Position numbers and translations under genes: made by a program
Assembly (NCBI RefSeq): GCF_014851395.1
Contig: NW_024040041.1
Location: 11,790,242 to 11,854,241, forward strand
DNA: 64,000 nucleotides
Reading direction: 5' to 3'
DNA from: Micropterus salmoides
Lineage: Eukaryota > Chordata > Actinopteri > Centrarchiformes > Centrarchidae
The notes under the pieces: model-generated
The model's input: only the letters and a program-made list of their open reading frames with translations
The model's database searches: none
What the model was told of the DNA's origin: nothing
Part shown: piece after piece, positions 1 through 10,248 of the stretch
How positions within the stretch are numbered: position 1 is the first letter of the stretch
Layout: every line of letters starts with the position of its first letter

Positions 1-44
1 GAAGGACAAGTGGGTGTAGCTAAAAGATGGATGGATGGATCCTC
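1..44 (+). mobile_element. 3' tail of an L2-type LINE or dependent SINE (cut by window edge)
   Basis: A short sequence reading gaaggacaagtgggtgtagc leads into three ATGG units. Fish L2-type LINEs and the SINEs that borrow their tails often end with a similar sequence followed by (ATGG)n. Only the last bases lie in the window, so the body cannot be assigned. Confidence 0.45.
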
Positions 45-239
45 ATTACAAGGTTGTCCTCCAATATGCATTAAAAGGGGCCATATATTGTTGATCTGTG
101 ACTCCTATATGGTTGATTTGTATGATTCAGAGTTTTAAAAAAGACTTCTATCTCAAACCTGCACTTCATACAGGCCCTCATTTCAGCCTCTATCTGAAAC
201 AAGCTGGTGATGCTCCTGTTTCTCCTGCCATGTCAGAGG

Positions 240-625
240 TGTTAACCTAATCAGCAGCAAGCAGTTTGTAAACATAGCGGTGTTAAAAAGGCAGTAAAGT
301 GCAGGTTGCATGGTGGTAAAGGCACCAGTGTTTCCATTGAAAGAAACGTTTTGCTACTTTTTCGGCTCAGGTTGCCGGGAGTGTGGGGGGGCGCAATTCT
401 TTGTGGGCGTGGCTGGCATTCTCTGCCTGGAACAAATAACAACAAATAACAGGGTTCCCCCTGTTATTTGTTGTTATCTGATCTGAGGTTTTTTGTCTCC
501 CAGGGATTTCTTTTAAATACTTTCACCAATTTGAAGCTTTGGCCATGTTTAACATGAGCATCTGACATTGTAACATTAGAGATATGCCAGAAAATAGGGA
601 AAAGCATAATAGGTCCCCTTTAATA
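240..625. repeat. Unclassified dispersed repeat with a strong hairpin, ending at TTAA
   Basis: The right end reads agcataataggtcccctttaa. Nearly the same end occurs at 43007-43027 (agcataatatgaccacttta), so this is a family member. The boundary contains TTAA, the usual target of piggyBac-like elements, but I see no transposase and the left end is not defined. A perfect hairpin lies at 436-477. Bases 45-240 show nothing I can name. Confidence 0.45.
436..477. repeat. Perfect 19-bp inverted repeat with 4-nt loop
   Basis: Arms 436-454 and 459-477 are exact reverse complements around the loop ttcc. The arms are AT-rich with a GGG/CCC base. It could be a local inversion or a folded segment of the surrounding repeat. 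It does not look like a terminator or an RNA gene. Confidence 0.8.
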
Positions 626-650
626 TGTAAATATAATATAATATAATAAT

Positions 651-711
651 AATCTTTATTTGTAGAGCACTTTTCAAAAACAAGTTACAAAGTGCTTTAA
701 CAAGTGTAAAG
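651..711 (-). other. Conserved 3' end of the L2 element with a stem-loop
   Basis: The segment contains agcacttt at about 667 and aaagtgct at about 690, able to pair as an 8-bp stem. In L2-type LINEs the reverse transcriptase recognises a 3' stem-loop to start copying, so this is the likely recognition end. It is almost identical to 40019-40080. Confidence 0.6.
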
Positions 712-846
712 ACAATAATACCCAAGAGACAATAATACAAAAACAATACAAGATAAAAGCATGAAAACATTGAAAAGACTAAAATACACGTTTAAGATAA
801 ATATAAAATTAGTAAAATACAATAAAATAAAAGGGATAAAATAAAG

Positions 847-1474
847 TCAAATAAGATCGGTAAAGGCTCTCCTATAAAAGTATGTTTTAAGAAGGGACTT
901 AAAAGAATTCACTGACTCACCTGACCTGATTTCCTTGGGCAGGCTGTTCCAGAGCCTCGGGGCCCTGACAGCAAACGCTCTGTCCCCTTTAGTTTTCAGT
1001 CGAGACTCTGGAACAGATAGCAGACCTCTGCCAGAGGATCTCAAAGTACATGCTGGTGTGTATGGGACTAAAAGTTCAGAAATATAACAGGGCAGGAGGC
1101 CATGAAGAGCTTTAAAAGTAATCAATAGAATTTTAAAGTAAATTCTAAAACATACTGGGAGCCAGTGTAATGAAGCTAAAACGGGGGGAAATGTGGTCAT
1201 ATTTCTTTGTTCTGGTTAAAAGCCTGGCAGCTGAGTTCTGGACAGTCTGGAGTCGATCAATAGATTTTTGGGTTAAACAAGTGAAAAGGCTGTTGCAATA
1301 ATCCAGGCGTGATGAGATGAAGGCGTGTAAAATGGTCTTGGTGTCCTTAAAAGTTAACATAGATCGAATTTTTGCTATATTTCTAAGTTGATAAAAACAT
1401 GATTGAACAAGATTTGTGGTGTGCTGCTCGAAATTTAAATTACCATCAAACCAGACACCAAGGTTCTTTGCCAC
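847..1474 (-). pseudogene. L2 ORF2 C-terminal part
   Basis: Two overlapping reading frames, 1145-1474 and 847-1200, give the region downstream of the reverse transcriptase catalytic site. The first reads KNLGVWFDGNLNFEQH and DYCNSLFTCL, typical of the LINE thumb region. The second reads LHWLPVCFRIYFKILLITF and PRLWNSLPKEIR, the signature of the L2/CR1 C-terminus in fish. The change of frame in the overlap shows at least one indel. The protein would be the C-terminal end of the reverse transcriptase of the element spanning about 640-4960. Confidence 0.85.
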
Positions 1475-1478
1475 AGGC

Positions 1479-2234
1479 TTAATGTGATTTACTAGGGAAC
1501 CAGCAGATGGCAGTATTTGGTTTGTTAAGTGAACTCAGCATTCCAGGGTCTGTGGATCTGACTGGCAAGTATATTTGTGTGTCATCAGCATAAATATGAA
1601 AAGAAATGCCATGTTTATGGATAATATGTCCAAGGGGAAGCAGATACAAGGAAAACAAAATGGGCCCTAAGACCGACCCCTGAGGCTCACCATATTTAAC
1701 TGGACAGAACGAAGAGACATAGTTGTTTACAGACACGCAAAACTTCCTATTTGACAGGTAGGATGAAAACCATTCTAGGGCAGTACCAGAGATCCCCACC
1801 CAGTGCCTCAGTCTGTCTAACATGATGTTGTGATCAATGGTGTCAAAAGCAGCGCTAAGGTCCAGGAGTACCAGGACTGAGCACATACCTTCATCAGCAG
1901 ACATTAAAAGGTCATTGGTGACTTTAAGCAGGGCAGTCTCAGTACTGTGGTACTTCCTGAAACCAGACTGAACTTTTCAAATAATTTGTTATTTTCCAGT
2001 ACAGTGAGCAGCTGTTTGGACACAATTCTTTCTAGAATCTTTGCAATAAAAGGCAGTTTTGAAATTGGTCTAAAGTTTGTGGGAGGGAGGGATCTAAACC
2101 AGGTTTCTTTAAAAGTGGGTTCACGCAAGCCGTTTTAAAATAATCAGGGAAACAACCAGTAGATAGGGAGCTGTTGAAAACAGCAAATGGGGCCCAACAG
2201 AATCTATTACTTTCAGTAAAAACTTTGTAGGTAT
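1479..2234 (-). pseudogene. L2 ORF2 reverse transcriptase domain
   Basis: The frame 1479-1904 carries the RT core: LLDLSAAFDTIDHNIML (block A, first catalytic Asp), GEPQGSVLGPILFSLYL (block B) and IYADDTQIYL (block C with the two catalytic Asp). The frame 1904-2128 carries the upstream block NFRPISKLPFIAKILERI. All catalytic residues are present, but the two parts are in different frames and in-frame stops occur, so it is a broken copy. The enzyme copies the element RNA at the nicked target. Block B reads GEPQG where GVPQG is more common. Confidence 0.9.
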
Positions 2235-2746
2235 TACATCAAGCTGGAGGACACTCTCATTTGTGATACTGTTTTTAAAAGCTCAGACAAGTCGATGGGA
2301 TAAAACTGGTTAAAACTCTCTTGTTGCTGGTGAGGAACCTCTGAGTAAGAGGCCGTAGGGGTAATAGAGGCTCTGATTGACACCACCTTATTGGTAAAAT
2401 AAGATAAAAACAATTCACAGTCATCATTACTTCCAGCTGAGGCACAAGGAGGGCTTGGGTTTACCAGCTGATCCACAGTCTTAAACAGAAACCTGGGATT
2501 GTGTTTATGTGTAGTAATGAGTTCAGAAAAATAGTATGTTCTCGCATCCTTAACCATGTTATTGTAGTTAATTAATAAATCCTTCAGACTGAGATAATGG
2601 ACTTGGAGAGTGGATTTTTTCCATCTGCGCTCTGCTTTCCTGCATTCCCTTTTTAGGCTGCGAATGCTGTCATTTATCCAGGGTTGTTTACTAGCTTTAG
2701 ACGTAGGCCTAACCTTTAGAGGAGCAGTAATATTTAGTGACGACAA
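2234..2746 (-). pseudogene. L2 ORF2 linker between endonuclease and RT
   Basis: A 170-residue frame rich in basic residues (SKQPWINDSIRSLKRECRKAERRWKK). In L2/CR1 ORF2 proteins this Trp/Arg-rich segment joins the endonuclease to the RT. It overlaps the end of the endonuclease frame by 13 bases in another frame, so an indel separates them. It lies in the expected place and orientation. Confidence 0.8.
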
Positions 2747-3513
2747 GCAGATATGATTGAAGTGATCGACCAGATTGTTGGTGTTGGAATCAGACAGGTG
2801 TTGGCTTTGGCTCTGAAAGAATGCGCAAAATTTGAAACACTTTGTTCATTAAAGATGCGAGTACACACGGAGCTTGGTGAAGCGGCATGAGTAACAAGCG
2901 AATCACAGCTAAAAACAATACATCTGTGGTCAGATATGGTCATGTCCACTAATTCCACAGAGGAAATGCTGACACCCAGGGTAAAAACCAAGTCCAGTGT
3001 ATGACCACGGTTATGTGTTTGCCCTTTGACATGTTGTTTGAAGTTAAAAGAAGTGGCCATATTTAAAAAGTTAGTTGCATTAACATTGGTGGGGTCATCA
3101 ACATGAATATTAAAATCGCCACAAAGAACAATTCTGTCATAATTTAAAACCAGAGTAGATAAAAATTCAGGAAGTTCTGATAAAAATCCTCCAGGCGGTT
3201 TTGGGGGGCGATAAATTATAACAAATATGATAGGTTGCATCCCTCCAAGTTTAAGAGTGAGAACTTCAAAGGAGTTAAATTCATCACAGCGTACTTGATG
3301 ACATTTTAAATATTTCCTATACACGCTCACTAGCCCACCACCACGACCACTGACCCTCAGTTGACTAAAACAATCATATTGAGGCGGACACAGTTCAGCG
3401 AGCTGGCTATAGTCATTCATTTGCAACCAGGATTCAGTTAAAAACATAAAATCTAGATTTACAGACAACATAAAATCATTTAAGATAAAAGTCTTACTTG
3501 ACAGAGATCTCAC
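2734..3513 (-). pseudogene. L2 ORF2 apurinic-type endonuclease domain
   Basis: This 259-residue frame carries the AP-endonuclease landmarks in order: FLTESWL (metal-binding Glu), IVLCGDFNIHVDD (catalytic Asp/Asn), HTLDLVFT and ISDHRCIVF (the Asp-His pair near the C-terminus). In the family this domain nicks chromosomal DNA so that reverse transcription can start from the nick. The catalytic residues I can place are intact. It is the best preserved part of the element, but it is cut off from the linker and RT by frame changes. The upstream start is uncertain because the ORF1/ORF2 junction near 3510 is itself disrupted. Confidence 0.9.
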
Positions 3514-3780
3514 ATTGAAGAGATTTCTTCATTTGTTCTGGGTGCTGGAGTTGGTGCAGTTGTCCTAATGCTTAAGAGATTACTAATATTTCTGTGTGGG
3601 ATGTGCACATTTCGGTTTACTGGTCTATGCGTGATGATGACAGGAATAGAAGTCTTTGGAACAACGCTGGGAGCAGACGGCTTTACATGCCAGCAGGTGG
3701 AGACAGTTGTTAGTGGCAGTGAGGCAGAGATCTGTTCAGTGAGCGGAGCGGTGGTGTGTCCAGGTGTGCTGCATGAATGA

Positions 3781-4822
3781 TTAGTCATTCACGTAAGTCA
3801 TGTGTGGACCGCACCACATGCTGTATGTGAACATTTCTGAGCCCCATTTGTTTGGGTGAAGTCCGAAAAAGAGACATTCTTTGCCAGAAAATATTAAAAT
3901 TATCCACATAACACACACGATGAGCCCTGCAGGCGGACTGGAGCCAGTCGTGGAGGCCAAGGAGTCTACTGAAGCGGCCAGCACCGCGACCAACTGTGGG
4001 AATGGGACCAGAGATAAAAACGGACTTTCCACACTGCTTTAAAAAGTTAAAAAGACGGTTAAAATCTGATTTTGTCAGCTCAGGCTGCTGAAGAGCTGTC
4101 ATTTGTTCCGACATGGACTATCACTCTTGTGATGGAGGACGGGAGCGATGGCATTAGGTCCTGGAGTTTTTTTAAAATGTCAGCCGTGGTGGCACCGGGG
4201 AAGCAGTGAGTGGTAGCGTTAAAGAAACGGAGGTTTCTGGTTATGAAGTCACCAATTATTAGTGTGGTTGGGGAGAAAAGGGGACGAGGAGATGCCGGTT
4301 GTGGGGTTCCAGAGCAGGACTGAGCAGAATCTGCTTCAACACTGTGTGCGGACTGAGGATGGAGTGTGTGAGCTGCCGAGTGTTGTGTTGGAGTAGCAGT
4401 AACAGACCTGAGAGAAGGGCTACCCGATGGTGCAGGGTAGAGACAGCCTCCGGAGCGTCTGAGCACAGCCTCCTTCAGGATCCTACGTCGGGAAGCAGAG
4501 GTTTTTGACCATTGTGGCCCAGCACGGGAGATGTAACCGGTGAAGGAGATGCAACAGTGTTGGCAGGCACTGTCCGCCGAAAGAGATCCGTATCAGGGAG
4601 ACTCGAAGCCCCAGGTGCATCCGCTGGTTGGACCGGAGTGTCGTCAGACAGGGCTGCGTAGTGGTTGGACGAGGCCACGTAAGCCCAGGTTGACTGATGT
4701 TTTGGAGTCGAGCAGGAGGAAAGCCTGGGAAGGCCAGAGGGGTCCCATAACATGGTGTCCTGGATGTTAGCAGTTGCGCTAAGAGAAACAATCTGTTTGG
4801 CTTGTACTGAAGCCACATCCAT
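3781..4822 (-). pseudogene. L2 ORF1 with SGNH esterase-like domain, broken
   Basis: Three minus-strand frames (4475-4822, 4080-4466, 3785-4114) make up ORF1. The middle one reads LIIGDFITRNLRF and ends VIVHVGTNDSS; the next reads KSVFISGPIPTVGRGAGRFSR; a last frame (3781-4032) reads LHPNKWGSEM. These match SGNH-hydrolase blocks I, III and V of ORF1 proteins in fish L2 elements. Block I normally reads GDS with the nucleophile Ser; here it is GDF, so this copy would lack the nucleophile even without its frameshifts. ORF1p binds the element RNA; the role of its esterase domain is unclear. Confidence 0.8.
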
Positions 4823-5268
4823 AAAGCCAGTCAGCAGGGAATCTTTTTTGTTTAAGACGGAGCTTCCGACAGGTAGCTACAGACGCCAACGCATGCGCAG
4901 AGTGCAGATTACGTCAGCAATTGCTATACCTATTCATATACCTATTCATTTGCATACAGCTCCCTGAGTGTGATTTTGTGTGATTTCTGTGTGATTTTTT
5001 CTGAGTTCTTTAACTTTTCAATTTTTTTCAGTCAAGTGCAGAGAAGGAGTCCTGTTGCAATCTGTTGCTTTATAAGATCCATGGTGACCTTCCAGTGGGC
5101 TTCATCATATAAATTGTGTTGAATTGTTTGGGGAAGCATCACTGAGTCACTGATTGAATGCGCACAACCCACTAGTTGGTTTACTAATAGCACAACTAGC
5201 TGAAAAGTTGTCCTGATGCCTCTAAAGAACCAGTTGCATCATTGCTGATTGCAAATGTCTTATTTCAC

Positions 5269-5270
<2 letters not shown>

Positions 5271-5300
<30 letters not shown>
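5271..5300 (+). repeat. (GT)15 microsatellite
   Basis: Fifteen uninterrupted GT units. Confidence 0.97.
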
Positions 5301-5302
<2 letters not shown>

Positions 5303-5441
5303 TGCCTTACCTCATCCCTTTCCATTTTGCTGAAAATAGTCCCATTAAAAGGTGATTCTTCTGCCTCAGTGTGTGATTCTCTAGCTTGGATAATGAAGCC
5401 ACAGGAGACACACATTCAGAGCAGAGTTAAATCATTTCACA

Positions 5442-5510
5442 CTTTCTTTTTCTTTCTTTCTTTCTTTCTTTCTTTCTCTCACTCTCACTCACACACACAC
5501 ACCCACACAC
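5442..5510 (+). repeat. (CTTT)n then CA-rich microsatellite
   Basis: About nine CTTT units followed by CTCTCA and CA runs; one strand is all pyrimidine through the CTTT part. Confidence 0.9.
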
Positions 5511-6583
5511 AAAAGGAGACACACAGTCTGCAATTGGAGCTAAATCACTTGACCTCTGACCTCTCTCAGGACCAATGAGAACATCCTCGGCACCTGGGTA
5601 CAGCCCCAACAACAGCCTATAAATAGAAGGTAATTTAGAACAAGAGAGGAAGGGGCATCTCAAAGATTAATGACTCCTCTCTACATGCATTTTACTACTT
5701 TTTGTTTTATCAGTCTTATCTCCTCTCTTTCCTCCCACCTGCTCCACATTGCTATCTCGCTTGCTCTTTTTGTGTTCTCCCAGCACTCTCTTACTGCCTT
5801 TCTCTCCTTTGCATGTCTGATAGCCAATTTCTTGCCATTGAAAACCTATTCTCTATACAGTCCCTTCTTTACTTTCACCTTCCTATAAGGTTGCACTTCT
5901 GGCACTGCTGACGCTGACTGCAAAGACAAATAAGATCTTTATGGGTGTAACATCAACGTCAGTATCACTGTAAATGCAGACTATGAGTCACAAATATATA
6001 TTACAACACTACAAATAGATTCAGAATCCACAAACAAACTCTTCATAATCCACAAATACAAAACACAATCTACAAATAGATGCAAAATCTACAAATAGAA
6101 ATCAGTGACTTGTACATCAAACCAAGAATATGAATGAATGCAAAATTATTTGTCTGCGTGTGAGGTCCATATTCTATTTTTATATTGTTTCACATTTCTT
6201 TTCAGAATTTTGACACTACTGTTTCTCTGTTTTACTAATTACAATTTCTACAAATGCACTCAATTTCCATTTCACAATTTCCAAACCCACAATCTAACTG
6301 TTATTTTCAAACCACATGCGTCCAAATTCTGTCAAATCTGTAATTTCGGATCACGGTGTATTTGCGGATCGCTTTCTATTTGTCATTTTGACACTGGTTT
6401 ACAACGGGTGTGTGACTACACTCCGCAAACTGAGTCAGCCAATCAGAGGCATTGCTTCTATGTGATGTCACGTACCCTCATAAAACATTTCAAAATAAGA
6501 GCTCAAATGTGTCAGAATGCGTACATCATCTACTCTGCAACTAATTCTGTGTTGACTTTATTTGTGTTCATGTGAATGATAAC

Positions 6584-6900
6584 TTAAAGGACGATTTCAG
6601 TGTTTTTAAACCTGAAATGACTAGTAGGTCCAAAAGGTTTAGAATCCGTGCAGTAGATGGCTTCAGCCAGCAGCAGCAAACCACCAGTTGCAGTAGCGCA
6701 ACGTATTTCTTTGGGACATTTATGCCTGTCAAAATTTTGTTCACAAAAAGTGCTTGATTTTGCCATAAACAGGCTCATATTGTTATACAAGGTGTCTGAA
6801 AACATCATGGAAAGAATCCCTATGAGTGACTCCTGGTGACACCCTTGTGAGAGGCGATTTGTTGCAGGAAACGAGGGAGAGAAGTTGGTTGTGTACATAA
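6584..6900. repeat. Probable dispersed repeat, unclassified
   Basis: A 104-codon frame runs on the minus strand, but I link it to no protein family. The phrasing around 6590-6620 and 6790-6830 (aaaacatcatggaaagaatc) resembles sequence I have seen repeated in fish genomes. That is recollection, not a search. Confidence 0.3.
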
Positions 6901-7114
6901 AGGAAATGCTAGCAAGACTTTATTTCTTAAAATTACTCCAATACAACAAAGTCCTCTCTTCAGCTCTGTTTTCAGCTTTGTAATGATGAATTTTCCAGTT
7001 GATCAAAGGGGGGGTTAAATACTTTATTTAGCTTAAACACTTCAGGTTAGGGTTAACATTCAGCATTACCACATCTACATGATACATGGTTTTCACCAGA
7101 CAGGAAGGGAATGA

Positions 7115-7228
7115 AAAGTATCTAGTAACTAAAGCTGTCAGACAAATGTAGTGCAGTAAAAAAAAAATCTTTGCCTCTGAGATGTTGTGGAGTACAAGTA
7201 TAAAGTCACAGAAAATAAAAAATACTCA
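7115..7228. repeat. Piece of an ACTTGAGT-type hAT-like short element
   Basis: It contains ttgcctctgagatg, gtggagtacaagtataaagt and aatactcatgtagt, the inner segments of a common fish non-autonomous repeat. Related pieces occur at 32575-32915 and 55845-55945. The sequence stops where the GC-rich block begins. Confidence 0.5.
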
Positions 7229-7244
7229 TGTAGTAGTCAAATCA

Positions 7245-7945
7245 ATGCCAGGTAGGGGGCTGTGCTGAGCTGCCTTGGGGATGTGTGGGGGCTTTAGATG
7301 TCTCGGCCCTATCCAGCCTTAGGGTATGGTGGGGTGGCAGCTGATTCTGGGGCGCTGGCGGCGCTCGAGGGGCTCTTGCTACAAGCCCTAGGCTGGAGAG
7401 ATCTGGCGTCCTCTTGCCTCTTGCCCTGGGAGGCTCCACTGCCTGCCAGTTGTGGGGTGCCCGTGTCGCAACTGAGGATGGAGGGGTCTCATTGGCTGCA
7501 CTGCAGTGGGGTCGGTGTCCGCTTTCCTGTCGTGGAGCGAGGCGTGCTCTGGACCCGGGGGCCTCATGCTTCTCCTAATGTCTGGGGCGGGTGGCGTGTC
7601 CCTGGGCCTTGAATCCGTTGTCAACTTTCCTTGCGGGGGCCCTCTGCGGTGGGGCTGGTCTATCACTGCTACCCCCTGTCGGCTCTCTCAGAATGAGGGT
7701 CCATGGCCGGTGTGTTCTGGTTGGGCTTTTGCCCGCTTCCTTGGGGGTGGCTGTCTGAGGGAGCTGGGCCCTCGTCCGGGACCAGCCTCGGGTTCGCATG
7801 GCGGTGTTGTTTATTTATTTAGCTTCACTATTTCTCCTTTTCATTTTCCCTCAGTTTTTTATGCTGCTTATTGCTGTTGCCCCCCCCCCCCCCCCCCCAC
7901 TTCCCTAGCCACCCTCACTGTTCTCAGGTTAAAAAGAATATGCGG
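7245..7945. repeat. GC-rich block ending in a poly-C run
   Basis: About 700 bases that are markedly richer in G and C than their surroundings, with many GGGG runs on the plus strand. It ends in pyrimidine-rich sequence and C19 at 7880-7898. Open frames in several phases (104, 149 and 92 codons) follow from the scarcity of stops and show no domain. It looks like a dispersed repeat or an insertion into the AT-rich element around it. It could be mistaken for a CpG island or exon; I see no support for either. Confidence 0.5.
7880..7898 (+). repeat. Poly-C run of 19
   Basis: An uninterrupted C tract at the end of the GC-rich block. Confidence 0.95.
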
Positions 7946-8143
7946 CGGCTGGTGACAATACATGACCCAATATACAATCTTTCCAGACCACATGAGTTAG
8001 CGAGAGCAGAAATGGACCATAGCATACATAGTACATAAATATTAAAACTATTACAAAGACACACAAGTGGATTTAAACACTATTTGTACATTGTGTTTTA
8101 TATTTGTGGAGTATTTTTTTGTGGATTTTGATTATTTTTGTAG

Positions 8144-9101
8144 ATACATAATGGGCACTAGTATTACTATGACAACATAAAATACAGCAGGTTTGTGCTG
8201 AATGCAGAAGATGCTCTTGATATTACAGCCTAATAATTTGACATCAGAAGCTGTTTGCACTGTTTTGTCATGATTATAGGAGCTACACTGGTGTGATGTG
8301 CGGATCGGCTCTTAGAATATCTGAATAAGCATGTACGCACAAATCATCCACCCGCACACAACCCAACTAATTATTTTCTCTGATTTATCCCACCGTCTGT
8401 CCGTTTCCATCTGCACTGTAATGTTACAGCAAATAACCTGGGACATTTATGCAGCAAAACTAAAAAAAAACTTGAAAGGACAGAGGAAACTCTGCAAAGG
8501 AAACAGAATTCAACATTTTAGTTTCTGAAATAATTTAGATGCTATGATGGAGCTCAAGATTGATAAGGAGGACGCCTGCTTTACTCCAAACAGTTTCACT
8601 GTATGAACCTGGACTGTGTGTGAGAACTTTTGGATGCGAAGAAGAACACAGAAGATTAATTAAAGTTAGATTCTGACTGATCCTGTGGGTGTGTTAATTC
8701 AAATATTATGCTGCTGTGCCCTGTGTGTAAATACGTACAGCGTATCTTTTTATGAGGAGATGCTTCACCCTCTTTCACCCACCTGGAAAGTCACAAAACG
8801 TATTGCAGCGGTGCTCTCAGTTATTGTATGCACAAGGTTTTCATGTGCTTCATGGGTTTCCCCAAGTGTGTACACTCAGCGTGGACGTTACTCCCAACAC
8901 TGCATGCGCGCATTTCTACTCTGCAGCACCCCTAAGCCAAAATGTCTTCCCACGCGCCTGCACATAGACAGACACATTCACACTTGGGAACTGAACGGCA
9001 TTGTTAATGACAAGTAGCTCAGCTGGAGCAGTTCAGAGCTAAGTGCCTCACTGAAAGGCACCTAAACAACATGGGGCAGGCGGGAAGGGAGAGGATGCCC
9101 A

Positions 9102-9145
<44 letters not shown>

Positions 9146-9159
9146 GCACACACACAAAC

Positions 9160-9212
<53 letters not shown>

Positions 9213-9799
9213 CACACACTGGATTAATTGGCAATCCTCCAGTAATTTTTGTGTATATAGCCATTATTCTCTGTTATACTCAGGCTCACATTATGAAAAT
9301 TATATGTGAAAACAAGCTTAGACCCTCAACTGAGAGCAAGGAAAAGCTCCTTTGGGTATTACTGCATCTAATGGTAACGTTTCGAGCAGCCAGTAGCTGT
9401 TTTCCTTGAACTTTCAGCGCTGCATTTAAATCACAACTGGATTACTCTAACCATTTATTTCTACACATTGTGACTTGATGAGTGATACTCATTGATGCAG
9501 TCATTTCTGGTACTCTTCACACAGTCACACTCTTAACACAAGCACACATTTCACCTGGGAATCGTCTGCTCATTTAAAGTATTGTTCCTAATGAAGGAAA
9601 GAATGAAATCTGTTTTTTGCTGTGTAACCCCATTAACTGTGAGATAATATACAAAATCTTTATAACAACAAATATAAAGAGACACAGTAATAGAGACTGT
9701 GTATGAAAATGGAGTGTGGGGAATGCCACTGTATGTAAATACAGGGTGGGGCAACATACTGTACACATGGTAGCTCCGCTTTAATCTTTAGAAGCTGCG
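8144..9799. other. No gene seen
   Basis: Apart from the CA tract at 9103-9219 I see no repeat ends, conserved motifs or coding signal. ORFs of 110 and 112 codons here are composition effects; the second runs through the CA tract. Confidence 0.5.
9103..9219 (+). repeat. (CA)n microsatellite with CG and AA interruptions
   Basis: About 117 bases of CA units interrupted by CACG and CAAA variants at regular places, suggesting duplicated sub-blocks. Confidence 0.95.
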
Positions 9800-10248
9800 G
9801 AGCTGCAGTCTTCTCTCACTCTCTCTCTCTGCATGTCGCGGTTCCTTGCGGGTCTATTTCATGTAACCGGCTATTTAAAAACGATAAAATTCGGGGTTCT
9901 GTCTTTTCAGCAAGTCCTCTTCTGCCACTAACATACACGCTACACCTACACATGCGCACTGACGACCCAGGGTTAGGGTTACAATTTTGGATTTATTCAC
10001 GCACTTTTATTTTTACGTCTTTATTTACAGCATTAAATGTTGAAATGTGTATTGCATATGTAGGCTGTATATTAACTTATTGGAAGGAAACTGGTAGTTC
10101 TATGTAAAATGAGACGTTTAGCAACCCCATATCACCAAAATGGCATGATCTTTGTTTCGCTGCGAAGCTTCGACTGTGAGATTGACAGTTGAATCAGGCT
10201 CTGCCCATCGAAGCATTGAACCTTCGACTATTTGGGGTCAGCCCTAAT
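9800..10248 (-). mobile_element. hAT-like non-autonomous element, copy A
   Basis: On the minus strand the end reads ttagggctgaccccaaatag, in the style of hAT-type termini (AGGGCTG). A diverged copy in the same orientation lies at 56910-57235. Shared blocks include acatgcgcac, ttacaattttggattta, atttacagcatta and gggtcagccctaat. No transposase is visible. The other terminus is not defined. Confidence 0.55.

Larger units (their letters stand above)
640..4960 (-). mobile_element. L2-clade non-LTR retrotransposon, near full length, inactive
   Basis: Read on the minus strand, this gives an ORF1 with an esterase-like domain, then an ORF2 with an apurinic-type endonuclease, a reverse transcriptase and the usual L2 C-terminal tail, then a short 3' end. 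The order and the 4.3-kb size fit a nearly complete fish L2 (Maui-like) element. Every ORF is interrupted by frameshifts or stops, so it cannot move on its own. The 3' end lies at the left, near 640-650, in an ATA-rich stretch; the 5' edge near 4960 is approximate. The same 3' end recurs at 40019-40095. I saw no clear target duplication. Confidence 0.88.
4961..6008. other. No gene seen; microsatellites only
   Basis: It holds the 5' surroundings of the LINE, a (GT)15 tract at 5271-5300, a CTTT tract at 5442-5477 running into short CA runs near 5490-5510, and pyrimidine-rich sequence to 5880. Short ORFs here are compositional and resemble no protein I know. Confidence 0.6.
6009..8143. mobile_element. 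Candidate 2.1-kb DNA element bounded by long inverted repeats
   Basis: The left arm 6009-6079 and right arm 8080-8143 are imperfect inverted repeats. Their inner 31 bases (6049-6079 and 8080-8110) match at 29 positions in reverse complement. The arms are built from a loosely repeated ATCCACAAA / CTACAAATAG unit, and similar units continue to about 6300. The interior holds a repeat-like stretch at 6590-6900, a piece of an ACTTGAGT-type repeat at 7115-7225 and a GC-rich block. No transposase is recognisable. It may be one non-autonomous element or a composite; no target duplication was identified. Confidence 0.45.

Noticed and set aside
3568..3780. Plus-strand frame of 70 codons inside the LINE
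   Set aside because: Shadow of the minus-strand ORF1/ORF2 junction region.
7298..7955. Overlapping open frames of 104-149 codons in the GC-rich block
   Set aside because: Frames are open in several phases on both strands because stops are rare in GC-rich DNA; no domain or repeat of known protein is visible.
9019..9409. Val/Cys-rich and Thr/His-rich frames through the CA tract
   Set aside because: Products of a dinucleotide repeat read in either direction, not genes.
9971..9982. Telomere-like GGGTTAGGGTTA
   Set aside because: Only two units, inside a dispersed hAT-like repeat and matched by gagggttag in its second copy; not an interstitial telomere array.
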